Origin: Amycolatopsis rifamycinica
GTDB lineage: Bacteria > Actinomycetota > Actinomycetes > Mycobacteriales > Pseudonocardiaceae
Direction of reading: 5' to 3'
Assembly (NCBI RefSeq): GCF_000695625.1
Contig: NZ_JMQI01000043.1
Location: 186,001-250,000, forward strand
DNA length: 64,000 nt
The notes below the pieces were generated by a model. It had not been told where the DNA came from and searched no databases. It saw only the letters and a program-made list of their open reading frames with translations. Made by a program: the position numbers and the translations under genes. Of the stretch, positions 48,339-56,432 are shown piece after piece. Numbering within the stretch: the stretch's first letter is position 1; each line of letters starts with the position of its first letter.

Positions 48339-48405
48339 ACGCTTTCCGATACTTTCGCGGCGCGGGAATTTCGTTGCGAATGGGTCACGACCCCGTACTG
48401 GCGCT

Positions 48406-48429
48406 GAATCCTTAGTGGATTCTTAGTGG
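48406..48429. promoter_or_regulatory. 11-bp direct repeat overlapping an inverted repeat
   Basis: ATCCTTAGTGG (48408-48418) is followed without a gap by ATTCTTAGTGG (48419-48429), a direct repeat with 11-bp period. The same bases include GAATCC-TTAGT-GGATTC (48406-48422), a perfect inverted repeat. It lies 68 bp downstream of the SARP gene; SARP proteins bind 11-bp-spaced direct repeats. Confidence 0.6.
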
Positions 48430-48633
48430 GCGCGGGCGGTGTCCGCGTAGGTTCGGCGGTGCCGGCAGAGCCCTAGGGGAGGGGCAGGCGGAGACGCCGG
48501 TGCCAGGCCCCGCGCGGGAAACCCCCGCCGGGGCCCGGAGCCGCCAGGAGCGGCTCGTGGCGGCCCGGCCGGCCGAGGTGGGGGTAGGCCGGCCGGTCGC
48601 CAGGCGGGCTCGCCGGGCCCGCTCGGCGTTCGC

Positions 48634-49299
48634 TCAGCCGACGTTCGCGGTGCAGAGCGCGATCGTCGTCCCGCTGTTTTCCGCGACCTTCTTGCCGTCG
48701 ACGAGAATGGCGCAGCGGATTTCGTTGCTGACCGTCGCATTGCGGGTGTCCGCGGTGAGCGTCAGCAGGTAGGAGCCATTGTTGTACGACGCCTGCCCCT
48801 GCCACGCGTCGGTGCTGGCGGGCGCGTTTTCGGTGCGCTGGTCGTTGAGGCTGCCGAAGCGGACGGTCGCGCCGCCGGCGGAGGTGACCTGGAAGGTGAC
48901 GGTGTGCTTGTCGGTGGCCACCGCGGGCAGGTGCAGTCCGGACTCGCCGCCGCCGAAGAAGGTCGAGTACAGCAGCATGCCGCCCGCGGTGAGCAGCGCG
49001 GCGGCCGTGACCCCGGTGGCGGTGATCGCCACCCCGCGGTCACCCACGGCGCCCTTCTTGGCCTGGACCAGCCCGGCGACCGCGAGGACGAGCCCGATCC
49101 CGCCCAGCGGCCACGCGACGAACTCGACGTCCGGCACGAACGTGACGGCCAGCGCGGCCACGCCGAGCAGCAGGCCGACGATCGCCAGGATGTTCCGTGC
49201 CGGCCTCGCATTGGCTTGACGACGCTCCGTGGCCGTCACCGGCGGAGCGGGCCGCCCGTGGCGCGCGGTGGCCGGCGGGTACTGCGGGTCGGTCATCAT
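48634..49299 (-). CDS. DUF4190/MmpS-like membrane protein
   Basis: A 221-aa protein. The first 35 residues are Pro/Arg-rich and cytoplasmic. Two or three membrane helices follow: ILAIVGLLLGVAALAVTFV, FVAWPLGGIGLVLAVAGLVQAKKG (DUF4190-like) and VTAAALLTAGGMLLYSTFFG. The extracellular C-terminal 90 residues (HTVTFQVTSAGGATVRFGS, then GSYLLTLTADTRNATVSNEIRCAILVDGKKV) look like the MmpS beta domain with its ...C-x-I-x-VDG strand and a second Cys near the end. Function unknown; MmpS proteins assist RND exporters, but none is here. Start ATG at 49299, or the next ATG. The 295-bp gap before it toward the SARP gene contains only the repeat noted and GC-rich hairpins. Confidence 0.75.
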   Translation of the reverse strand: MMTDPQYPPATARHGRPAPPVTATERRQANARPARNILAIVGLLLGVAALAVTFVPDVEFVAWPLGGIGLVLAVAGLVQAKKGAVGDRGVAITATGVTAAALLTAGGMLLYSTFFGGGESGLHLPAVATDKHTVTFQVTSAGGATVRFGSLNDQRTENAPASTDAWQGQASYNNGSYLLTLTADTRNATVSNEIRCAILVDGKKVAENSGTTIALCTANVG

Positions 49300-49399
49300 G
49301 CGAACCCCTTCGGGTGGGAGTGCGACGACGTTAACCCATAAGTGTGGCCCAGGACGAAATTGTTACATTCCGGAAAAAGTCATTGTCCCACCATTTGGC

Positions 49400-49422
49400 G
49401 TCAGGTATCGATATTTCCTGAC
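49400..49422. promoter_or_regulatory. AT-rich inverted repeat GTCAGG...CCTGAC
   Basis: GTCAGG (49400-49405) and CCTGAC (49417-49422) flank an 11-bp AT-rich loop with ATCGAT. It is in the 240-bp AT-richer region upstream of the MmpS-like gene and downstream of the 49540 gene; it could be an operator or part of a terminator. Confidence 0.45.
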
Positions 49423-49539
49423 ATCATGGGCAGGGTGTGACCCGGTGATCAATGGGAAGAATATCGGAGTTCCCACTGTTCGCCGTGCCTTTTCACGACC
49501 TTGCGGTGGCTTCACGACGAAAGTCGCAGAACGGACTTC

Positions 49540-50424
49540 TCAGTCGAAAAGGCTTACTTCCGGGGTGATTTCGAGGAGTTCGAAGACCGGACGGCCGCGG
49601 CGGCCGTCGATCGTCGTCGTGCGCACGACGCGCAGCCGGGCCGTCACCGGGCGGTCGAGGTTCTCCTTGATCTGGTCGAGCAGGTCCGGGGCCACCGCGC
49701 CCTGGATCGTGCCGCCCGACTCGCGGTCGAGGTAGAAGATCCGCCGCCGGGTGCGGACGCCGTCGAGCCGCCCGCGCACCGTCTCGTAGCCGACCTCCTC
49801 GCGGGATTCGCGGAGGCTGCCCTGCAGGATCCGCGCCTGCTCGGTGGTCATGCTGCGGGTGACCTGCTCGCCCGCGGTCGGCGTCAGCGCCATCCCGATA
49901 CCGGCGTTCTTCGCCACGGCGTTGACGATGTCGCTCACCGCGTTGCGGACGGTGTCGCGCTGGAGGAGGACGGCGTCGAGCGCGCCGTCGTCCGAGCCGT
50001 TGGCCGGCAGGAAGTCGCACAGCTCCTTGACCGCGCGCTCGGACAGCGTCTCGATGCCGTCGACGATCAACGCGTCGTCGGAGACGTCGAGCTCCGGGAA
50101 GCCGAAGAAGATCGCGTTGCCCGCCTGGCCGCGCTGGATCAGCGGCGCCTTGTCCCGGTCGGTCTGCTGGACCTGGGTGACCTCGCCGGACGGGTTGCGG
50201 ATGATGTGCCCGATCTTCGCCGTCGCGTCCTGCAGGGCGCGGCTGATGTCGGAGAAGGTGTAGGCGTCGATGGTCTGTTCGCCGATCACCGAGACGTGCA
50301 GCAGCGGCGAACGGGACGTCCGCTCGAACTTGGCGTTGGCCGCCATCGCCGAGGCGCGGGCCAGGTCGTCGAGCCACGTGCCGCCGGGGATCTCGTCGGC
50401 GATGCGCCGGAACTCGTTCCTCAC
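49540..50424 (-). CDS. protein of unknown function, partner of DUF6932 gene
   Basis: A 294-aa soluble protein. The GTG start at 50424 overlaps the stop of the upstream gene (GTGA at 50421-50424). I do not recognise the family. Seen: an N-terminal helical segment (VRNEFRRIADEIPGGTWLDD), a central alpha/beta part with IFFGFPELDVSDDALIVDGIE, and a beta-rich C-terminal 80 residues (YETVRGRLDGVRTRRRIFYLDRESGG, IQGAVAPDLLDQIKENLDRPVTARLRVVRT) that looks like a small barrel. The tight coupling suggests the two proteins act as a pair. A nucleotide- or immunity-related role is a guess from context. Confidence 0.7.
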   Translation of the reverse strand: MRNEFRRIADEIPGGTWLDDLARASAMAANAKFERTSRSPLLHVSVIGEQTIDAYTFSDISRALQDATAKIGHIIRNPSGEVTQVQQTDRDKAPLIQRGQAGNAIFFGFPELDVSDDALIVDGIETLSERAVKELCDFLPANGSDDGALDAVLLQRDTVRNAVSDIVNAVAKNAGIGMALTPTAGEQVTRSMTTEQARILQGSLRESREEVGYETVRGRLDGVRTRRRIFYLDRESGGTIQGAVAPDLLDQIKENLDRPVTARLRVVRTTTIDGRRGRPVFELLEITPEVSLFD

Positions 50425-50897
50425 CAGATCATCTCCGGGTAGCCCCTGCCGCCTTGGGCCCAGACCTCGGCCCACACGTCTTCGTCGCCGGGGCGGCACA
50501 GGAAGCCGTCCAGCATGCCGCCGACCGGCTGCACCTGGTCGAGGTACATCGCCGGCTGCCCGACGATGACCCCGCGCAGCGTCAGCAGGCCGTAGAGCGC
50601 CGACCGGCCGGCGTCGTCGAGCCGCTTGAGCGCGCCCCACTCGTCCGGGATGAGGACGACGTCGAGGCTGCGCGGCGGGTGGGCGGTCCGGGTGATGAGC
50701 TCGCCGCCGATCCAGGCGCGGCCGGACGGGATGATCCGCCGGGCGACGCCGAGGTAGCTGTTGAGCGCGCTGAACAGGATCTCGCGGTCGTTCTGGTGCG
50801 GGGCGTCGAACACCAGCCGTTCGTAGACGTCGGCGAGATCGCCCGCGTGCCGGCCCGGCGGCAGGACCTGCTGCGGCGTCCAATGGGGGAGCGCCAC
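50421..50897 (-). CDS. DUF6932-like protein, nucleotidyltransferase-fold type
   Basis: A 158-aa protein. The opening LPPGRHAGDLADVYERLV and the segment AWIGGELITRTAHPPRSLDVVLIP (G-G/S-x-x-T-x-x-x-P-x-x-D-V/D-V) match the DUF6932 pattern, which resembles a nucleotidyltransferase active site with GS and acidic residues; here only one of the usual two Asp is seen (SLDVV). The C-terminus ends GGRGYPEMIW like relatives. Start GTG at 50897 after GAGGAGGGGG. It is coupled to the 294-aa gene; the pair may be a toxin-antitoxin or signalling unit, but no experiment is known to me. Confidence 0.65.
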   Translation of the reverse strand: MALPHWTPQQVLPPGRHAGDLADVYERLVFDAPHQNDREILFSALNSYLGVARRIIPSGRAWIGGELITRTAHPPRSLDVVLIPDEWGALKRLDDAGRSALYGLLTLRGVIVGQPAMYLDQVQPVGGMLDGFLCRPGDEDVWAEVWAQGGRGYPEMIW

Positions 50898-50954
50898 TCC
50901 ACCCCCTCCTCAGCCCTCGCTCACAGTGCGTAGCCGAACTTACCAGGATGGGTG

Positions 50955-51356
50955 TCAGCCACCGCGCCCAGGCTGGTGCGGCCACCGCGGGGCGGCGTCT
51001 TCGGACTCCGGCCAGGCGGGCTCTTCCTCGGTGGGCCAGTCCTCGGCCTGCGCGCCCCGCTGCGGCGGCAGCGGCAGGTGTCCTTCGCGGTGGCCGACGG
51101 GTTCGGGTTCCTCGTCGTCGTGGGGGTCCGTCCGCCGCTCGGGGGCGTGCTGGACCCAGGCGGCGGGGATGAACTGCGTCTGCTCGGTCGAGAGCGGCGG
51201 GGGCGGCTCGTACCGGGGTTCTTCCTCGGGTTCCGGCTCGGGCTCGGGCTCAGGCCGCGGGCGCTGGGCGGTGCGCAGCACGAGCCACGAGGTGAGCGCC
51301 CCGAGGGCGAAGGCGACGATCAGCCACAGCCAGATCTGCCCGAACAGCCAGAACAT
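50955..51356 (-). CDS. small membrane protein with Pro/Glu-rich tail
   Basis: A 133-aa protein. One N-terminal membrane helix, MFWLFGQIWLWLIVAFALGALTSWLVL, is followed by a long acidic, proline-rich cytoplasmic tail (RPEPEPEPEPEEEPRYEPPPPL) with no fold visible. The ATG at 51356 is used; a TTG at 51374 overlapping the stop of the OmpA-like gene is possible. It directly follows that gene, an order that recalls the arfA-arfB/arfC arrangement in mycobacteria. Confidence 0.7.
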   Translation of the reverse strand: MFWLFGQIWLWLIVAFALGALTSWLVLRTAQRPRPEPEPEPEPEEEPRYEPPPPLSTEQTQFIPAAWVQHAPERRTDPHDDEEPEPVGHREGHLPLPPQRGAQAEDWPTEEEPAWPESEDAAPRWPHQPGRGG

Positions 51357-51370
51357 CAGCTCATCACCCC

Positions 51371-52105
51371 TCAAACGACCGTGATCTCGACACGCCGGTC
51401 CTCTTCGCCGCCGGTGGCCGGCCGGGTGTCGCCCAGCCCCCGGTAGGTCACGCGCTTGGCCGCCAGCCCGTTGGCGGTGAGGATCCGCGCGACGGCCCGC
51501 GCCCGGTCCCGCGACAGCTTGAGGGCGGCGCTCTCCCCGCCGGGCCCCCGCGCGACGTGCCCGGTGACCCGGTACCGGAAGCCGGCGGGCGCTTTGGCGA
51601 GCGCGATCGCGATGCTGCGTGCGGCCTGTTCGCCCTCGGGGGTGAGCCGCGCGGAGTCGGGCTCGAAGGCGATGGGCGCCTCGGTGAGCAGCCGGTCGAT
51701 CTCGGCCTGCACCCCGGCCTTGTCGGTGGGCGGCGGAGCGGTGGTGCTGGTGGTGGGCGGCGGGCTCGCGGTGGTGCTGGTCGTCGGCGGCGGTGGCGGG
51801 CTCGAGGTGGTGCTCGGCGCCACGGGGATGACATCACCGGTGACTTTGGCGGCCCGGACACCGTCGACGTGCTGCACGATTTCGAGGGCTCGCAGCGCCT
51901 GACCGGGCGGGAAGCCGCTGAGGGTGGCGTCGCGCCCGTCGAAGCGGACATCCCCGGTGGGCAGGCCGGCTTCGAAGAGGGCGGCCTGTGCGCGCGCGGC
52001 GAGGTCGCGTTCCAGGCCCCCGGACTGAGTCCAGGTGGCGATTCCCGCGAGCAGCGCTGTGACCAGCACCGCAACCGGGACCACGAGGATCCAGCGCCGA
52101 CGCAT
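51371..52105 (-). CDS. OmpA/ArfA-like envelope protein
   Basis: A 244-aa protein. N-terminal basic MRRRW and membrane helix VVPVAVLVTALLAGIATW; a BON-like beta domain at about 45-100 (AALFEAGLPTGDVRFDGRDATLSGFPPG and RALEIVQHVDGVRAAKV); a Pro/Thr/Ser linker of about 45 residues with repeated STTxxPPPTT; and a C-terminal OmpA domain (about 150-244) with AEIDRLLTEAPIAFEPDSARLTPEG, GHVARG, LSRDRARAVARILTANG and YRGLGDTRP. The layout of helix, BON and OmpA is that of mycobacterial ArfA. The OmpA domain binds peptidoglycan. Confidence 0.88.
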   Translation of the reverse strand: MRRRWILVVPVAVLVTALLAGIATWTQSGGLERDLAARAQAALFEAGLPTGDVRFDGRDATLSGFPPGQALRALEIVQHVDGVRAAKVTGDVIPVAPSTTSSPPPPPTTSTTASPPPTTSTTAPPPTDKAGVQAEIDRLLTEAPIAFEPDSARLTPEGEQAARSIAIALAKAPAGFRYRVTGHVARGPGGESAALKLSRDRARAVARILTANGLAAKRVTYRGLGDTRPATGGEEDRRVEITVV

Positions 52106-52531
52106 AAGGGGACTGTAAGCCGGGTCCGGCGGGTTGGCGAGCTGAATCCGGGTGGTGATCCACAAGTTGTCCCCAGGCAAGTCGACATGTGGACAACTTC
52201 GGAGATCGTGATCGGACGGGCACTTTCCGTCGGAGGTGGGCGATAGGCTGGAGACGGGTGGTTCCCCCAGGGAGGGTGGGTCAGGTCCGGGGGCGGTTTC
52301 GGGCGGGGATGCTCGTTCGCAGGGCGGCCGGCGCCGAGCGAGCTCACCTCGTCGACCTCAGCCTTGGTCGCCCGAGAGTCTTGGCCCGGAGCTATCCCCG
52401 GCGCCGGTCACCCGCGCCCACCAAACCCACCGCCCAGCGAAACCGCCGATAACCCGCCGGAAAAGCACCTCAAGGGGCCTCCAGCGCACCCAACCCCATC
52501 TGCGCCGAAAGCCCCTCCAAGACGAAAAACC
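52106..52531. other. intergenic region with DnaA-box-like cluster
   Basis: About 426 bp between the OmpA-like start and the SGNH stop, both leftward. It contains three DnaA-box-like 9-mers (52156-52196). Bases 52200-52531 are G+C-rich and show no convincing gene or terminator. Confidence 0.55.
52156..52196. promoter_or_regulatory. three DnaA-box-like 9-mers
   Basis: TGATCCACA (52156-52164), TTGTCCCCA (52167-52175) and, reverse strand, TTGTCCACA (52188-52196, read as TGTGGACAA). The last is the full actinobacterial DnaA box; the first two have one or two mismatches. AAGTTGTCC and GGACAACTT also form a 9-bp inverted repeat here. It lies about 50-90 bp upstream of the OmpA-like gene. Confidence 0.55.
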
Positions 52532-53347
52532 TCAGCTGGCCTGCTGCTGCGGAGCGCTCTCCGTCACGTCGAGCGCATCCAGCGGAAGCAGCGGCGCCAG
52601 CTGCGGTCGCTTGGGCGACAACCCGTCCCCCATCGACTGGCCGCGCAGCTGCCGGCGGATCCAGGGCAGCAGGTGCACCTTCGTCCACGTCAGGTCCGAG
52701 CGCCGCGAGTCGAGCCAGCGGCTCGGGTGGTCCTCCAGCGGCCATGGCTCGCGCCAGTCCGCCGCCACCGGGATGCCCAGGACCTCCGCCGCCTTCAGGG
52801 CGATGCGGCGGTGGCCCTCCGGGGAGAAGTGCAGCCGGTCGTCGCTCCAGGCCCGGCGGTCGTGGAGGGGGCCCATCGTCCACAGGTCGACCATGCGGGC
52901 TCCGTAACGCTCGGCGATCGCCCACAGGTTGGTGTTGTAGATCGCCACCTTGCCCCGCAGGACCGACATCACCGACAGGACCTTCGTGTCCGGGCCGTTG
53001 AACATCAGCACGGGGATGCCCGCTTCACGCAGCTTCGCGACGCCCTCCTCCAGGCGCTCGGTCACCGCGTCGACGTCCGCTCCCGGGACGATGATGTCGT
53101 TGCCGCCCGCGCAGAGCGTGACGAGGTCGGGCTTCAGCTCCAGGGCGATCGGCAGCTGTTCGTCCAGGATCTCGTCGAGCATCTTGCCGCGCAGGGCGAG
53201 GTTGGCGTACTGGAAGTCGCTGCGGCCCCCCGCCAGTACCTCGGCGAGCCGGTCGGCCCAGCCGCGGAAGGAGCCGTCCGGCAGGTCGTCGTTCAGGCCC
53301 TCGGTGAAGCTGTCACCAAGCGCCACATAGCTGTCGAATCCGTACAC
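52532..53347 (-). CDS. SGNH/GDSL hydrolase family protein
   Basis: A 271-aa cytoplasmic hydrolase. Block I YVALGDSFTEGL (Ser 13), block II/III with Gly in LALRGK, LCAGGNDI (block III, Asn), and block V DRLHFSPEGHRRIA (Asp and His) are complete. Relatives are esterases or acyl-transferases of the TAP/GDSL type. A GTG at 53347 seven bases after AAGGGG is chosen; an in-frame ATG at 53365 lacks a ribosome site. The C-terminus is a charged tail with a run of Pro-Leu. Substrate unknown; diverges from DUF3159. Confidence 0.9.
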   Translation of the reverse strand: MYGFDSYVALGDSFTEGLNDDLPDGSFRGWADRLAEVLAGGRSDFQYANLALRGKMLDEILDEQLPIALELKPDLVTLCAGGNDIIVPGADVDAVTERLEEGVAKLREAGIPVLMFNGPDTKVLSVMSVLRGKVAIYNTNLWAIAERYGARMVDLWTMGPLHDRRAWSDDRLHFSPEGHRRIALKAAEVLGIPVAADWREPWPLEDHPSRWLDSRRSDLTWTKVHLLPWIRRQLRGQSMGDGLSPKRPQLAPLLPLDALDVTESAPQQQAS

Positions 53348-53615
53348 GTTGGGTCCCCTTCCCATGCTGCGACCGCCACACCCCGGCATGTAGTTGTACA
53401 CCTCAACTAACCACCGGCCCCACACCCGCTCACCCCCGGGTCGTTCAGCCTGCGGTAACAGTGTCTTATCTTGTCGGCCTTCCGCGCCTCTCTATTACGT
53501 AGTCTTCACCTCCGGCATGCCGGGAAACAGCACACTCGGAGGCAAATCCGGCACCCGATGTGGCGAAAATCTCCCCGGCCGGGGCGTCCCGCCCCCGGTC
53601 CGGCAGGCTGGACAC

Positions 53616-54275
53616 GTGTCCGGAGAACCCCGTGAGTCGCTCGCGCAGATCCTCGGTGGCCGCCGGGGCGCGCTCGACGCCAGCATCCCGCCCGTCGGCT
53701 TCGTCGCCGGCTGGCTCGCGGCCGGCCAGTCCGTCGCCTGGGGCGCCGCGGCCGCCGTCGTGGTCGCCGTCGCCGTCGGGATCTACCGGATCGCCCGTGG
53801 CGGCAAGGTCCGGGCGCTGGTCGTCAGCCTGGCCGCCGTCGTCGCCGCCGCGTTGATCGCCCTGCACACCGGCCGCGCCCAGGACTTCTTCCTGCTGCAG
53901 CTGATGTCCAATGTGGCCAGCGCCCTGCTCTGGGCGGCCAGCATCGTCGTGCGCTGGCCGCTGCTCGGCGTCGTCGTCGGCCTGCTGCTGGGCCAGAAGA
54001 CGCGGTGGCGGCGCGACGGCGTGCTGCTCAAGGCCTACTCGCGGGCCAGCTGGGTGTGGGTGCTCCAGTACACGCTGCGCGTGGTGGTCTACGGCCTGCT
54101 GTGGTCGGCCGGCCAGGTGATCGCGCTCGGCGTGGCCCGGACGGTGCTCTCGTGGCCGCTCGTCGCGCTGACCGTCGCGGTCAGTGGCTGGGTGCTCTAC
54201 CGGGCGTTGCCGCCGGAGCACCCCGGCCTGCGCCTGGCTCCGGAAACCCGCTCGGAGGACGTACCCGGGGCATAA
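53616..54275 (+). CDS. DUF3159 family membrane protein
   Basis: A 219-aa membrane protein. The opening ESLAQILGGRRGALDASIPPVGFVAGWLA is diagnostic of DUF3159, followed by four to five more helices such as GAAAAVVVAVAVGIYRIA, ALVVSLAAVVAAALIALHT and WPLVALTVAVSGWVLYRAL. Found almost only in actinobacteria, often near DUF3710 and dut genes; function unknown. Start GTG at 53616. It ends before a strong terminator. Confidence 0.9.
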   Translation: MSGEPRESLAQILGGRRGALDASIPPVGFVAGWLAAGQSVAWGAAAAVVVAVAVGIYRIARGGKVRALVVSLAAVVAAALIALHTGRAQDFFLLQLMSNVASALLWAASIVVRWPLLGVVVGLLLGQKTRWRRDGVLLKAYSRASWVWVLQYTLRVVVYGLLWSAGQVIALGVARTVLSWPLVALTVAVSGWVLYRALPPEHPGLRLAPETRSEDVPGA

Positions 54276-54278
54276 GGC

Positions 54279-54310
54279 GGCCCCCGGCGAGGGGGGAGGG
54301 TCCGGGGGCC
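54279..54310 (+). terminator. terminator downstream of DUF3159
   Basis: GGCCCCCGG (54279-54287) and CCGGGGGCC (54302-54310) form a 9-bp stem with a 14-base loop. Confidence 0.75.
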
Positions 54311-54385
54311 ACTGCCTACGGTACCCGGACTACCCGGGTTCAGTCGACGTTTTCGCGTCTTTGCGCCGCGTTTTGCTCAATATCC

Positions 54386-55342
54386 TCACGCCCGGGGGCG
54401 CGGCGTCCCCTCGCCGAAGGCCTCCACGGCCGCCAGCCAGGCCGCCCCGAGCACCCCATCGGAGCTGGTCAGCACCTCGAGACCGGCCAGACGGCGGCGC
54501 ACGAGCTCGCCGACCGGGCTCGCTCCGGTGAGCACGGAGCCGACGAGCACGACCGGGGTCGACTCGCCGGGCTCGCGCGCCGCGAGGGCGGTTTCGGCCA
54601 GGTGCCCGGCCGCGCGCGCGACGATCTCCCGGGCCGCGGGCTCGCCCGCGGCGTGCGCCGCGCTCACCAACGGGGCGAACCGGGCGAGCCGGACCGGCGC
54701 CTCGGCGTTGGCCGCCGTGATGAGCGCCCGGGACGCGGCCAGCCGCCCGGCGTCGCCGTGGACGTCCAAAGCGGACAGTCCGAGCGCGGCGCCGAGCACC
54801 GCCGCCGGGAGCCCGTCGAGCGGCCGCCCGCGCCCGAGTGCCTCCAAAGTGGAGCGGACGGCTTCGCGGCCGAGCCAGAACGCCGACCCTTCGTCGCCGA
54901 GCAGCCAGCCGTAGCCGCCGGTCGTGCCGGCGAGCCGCCGCGCGCGGATCCGGCCGACGATCGAACCGGTGCCGGCGACGACGACCGTCCCGTCCGGGGC
55001 CGGGGTGGCCGCCGCGTACGCCACTTCGGCGTCGGCGACCGTCCGCACCGCACACGTGAGACCGATTCGCGTCCACGCCGCGTCGAAGACCGCCGCCACG
55101 CTCTGGTCGCTCAGCTTGCTGACCCCGGCCATGCCGACGACGCACGCCCGCACGGCGCCGGGGTCGTGGGCGCCGAGCGCCGCGGTGATCGCGTCGGCGA
55201 TGCGGCCCGCGGCGACCTCGGGCGCGTGCGCGTTGGGGTTGGCCCCTTCGCCGCGCCCGGTGCCCAGCACCGTGCCGGCGGCGTCGACCAGGGCGGCCCT
55301 GGTCGACGTGCCGCCGGCGTCGACGCCCACCGCGAAGCTCAC
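54386..55342 (-). CDS. BadF/BadG/BcrA/BcrD-type ATPase, probable N-acetylglucosamine kinase
   Basis: A 318-aa sugar-kinase-fold (ASKHA) protein. PHOSPHATE-1 motif VGVDAGGTSTRAALVD at residues 5-20; a second motif VVVAGTGSIVGRI; and DEGSAFWLGREAVR, typical of GlcNAc kinases of this group. GVLGAAWLAAVEAFGEG near the end closes the fold. It would phosphorylate GlcNAc or a related sugar. The start is a GTG at 55342 overlapping the stop of the SIS gene, so the two form an operon next to a dasR-like regulator, consistent with amino-sugar use. Confidence 0.88.
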   Translation of the reverse strand: MSFAVGVDAGGTSTRAALVDAAGTVLGTGRGEGANPNAHAPEVAAGRIADAITAALGAHDPGAVRACVVGMAGVSKLSDQSVAAVFDAAWTRIGLTCAVRTVADAEVAYAAATPAPDGTVVVAGTGSIVGRIRARRLAGTTGGYGWLLGDEGSAFWLGREAVRSTLEALGRGRPLDGLPAAVLGAALGLSALDVHGDAGRLAASRALITAANAEAPVRLARFAPLVSAAHAAGEPAAREIVARAAGHLAETALAAREPGESTPVVLVGSVLTGASPVGELVRRRLAGLEVLTSSDGVLGAAWLAAVEAFGEGTPRPRA

Positions 55343-56382
55343 CGGGTCTTGGTCACCTTCAGCAGGCCGCGCGGGCTGTCCGGGTCGCCGCCGCGGGCCA
55401 GCGACAGCCCGAGCGCGATCCGCTGGATCGGCAGGATCTCCAGGATCGGCGCCAGCTCCTCGACCGTCGGCGCGACGTCGATGCGCAGCGCCGCGGGCAT
55501 CTCGGCGGCGGCCGAGCCGACCGCGAGGACGTCCGCGCCGCGCTTGCCGACGGCCTCGAGGACCTCGTGCATCGCCTGCCCGCCCTGTCCCTTGCTGGTC
55601 ACGGCGAGGACGGCGGTCTCGCCGTCGACCGCCGCGACCGGCCCGTGCAGCAGGTCCGCGCCGCTGTACGCGCGGGCGGCGAGGTAGCTGGTCTCGGCGA
55701 GTTTGAGCGACCCCTCGAGCGCGCTGGCGTAGGAGTAACCGCGGCCGGTGGTGAGGACCCGGTCCACGAAGCGGTACCGGTCGACCGCGCGCTGCACGCC
55801 CTCGGCGGCGCCGTCGAGGGTCTGCTGGGCCAGCTCGCCGATCTTCTCGGCGTCGGCCGCCTTGCCGCCGCGCACCGCGTCGATCAGCAGGTACAGCGCC
55901 ATCAGCGTCGCGGAGTACGTCTTGGTGGCCGCGACGGCCTTCTCGACGCCCGCGCCGATGTCGACGCCGAGCTCGGACGCCGCTCGCAGCGGCGAGTCCG
56001 GCGTGTTGGTGACCGACACCGTCAGCGCGCCCTGGCGCCGCGCCGTTTCGGTGACCTCGATCAGGTCAGGGGAGCCGCCGCTCTGGCTCACCGTGACGAA
56101 CAGCACGTCCCGCAGATCGGGCCGCGCGCCGTACAGGGTCGCCGTGGACGGGGAAACCAGACCGGCCGGGAGACCGAGGAGTACCTCGATCAGGTACTTC
56201 GCGTACAACGCTGCGTGGTCGCTCGATCCACGCGCGGCGAGCAACGCGAACCGCGGCGGGTGGTGTGAGATCTTTTCCGCCACTTCGGCGATTTCCGCCT
56301 GACGCGCCACCAGTCCCGCCAAGACGTCCGGCTGCTGGGCGATCTCCGCGGCCATGTGCGCGCCGGGCCGTTGTTCGGTCAT
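55339..56382 (-). CDS. SIS-domain protein, amino-sugar isomerase/deaminase-like
   Basis: A 347-aa protein with two SIS domains like the C-terminal part of GlmS. First domain: PPRFALLAARGSSDHAALYAKYLIE, VTVSQSGGSPDLIEVTETAR; second: VDRVLTTGRGYSYASALEGSLKLAETSYL and LLHGPVAAVDGETAVL; the C-terminal catalytic segment includes Glu and His in EVLEAVGKRGAD. No glutaminase domain is present. Likely converts glucosamine-6-phosphate (or N-acetyl form) to fructose-6-phosphate in catabolism. The ATG at 56382 has GGAGAGG seven bases upstream. It is the first gene of the operon and faces dasR with a dre site. Confidence 0.88.
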   Translation of the reverse strand: MTEQRPGAHMAAEIAQQPDVLAGLVARQAEIAEVAEKISHHPPRFALLAARGSSDHAALYAKYLIEVLLGLPAGLVSPSTATLYGARPDLRDVLFVTVSQSGGSPDLIEVTETARRQGALTVSVTNTPDSPLRAASELGVDIGAGVEKAVAATKTYSATLMALYLLIDAVRGGKAADAEKIGELAQQTLDGAAEGVQRAVDRYRFVDRVLTTGRGYSYASALEGSLKLAETSYLAARAYSGADLLHGPVAAVDGETAVLAVTSKGQGGQAMHEVLEAVGKRGADVLAVGSAAAEMPAALRIDVAPTVEELAPILEILPIQRIALGLSLARGGDPDSPRGLLKVTKTR

Positions 56383-56432
56383 CATTTTCCTCTCCACCTC
56401 CGGCATTATGTACCGGACTCAGGCGGCGTCGG

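Noticed and set aside
48500..48772. 90-codon open frame as an AfsS-like peptide downstream of the SARP gene
   Set aside because: Its second half is antisense to the MmpS-like gene, and it is Arg/Ala-rich without AfsS-type repeats; the ribosome site is ambiguous.
53466..54221. Minus-strand gene opposite DUF3159
   Set aside because: His/Asp/Gln-rich shadow translation; the plus strand carries a clear DUF3159 N-terminal signature.
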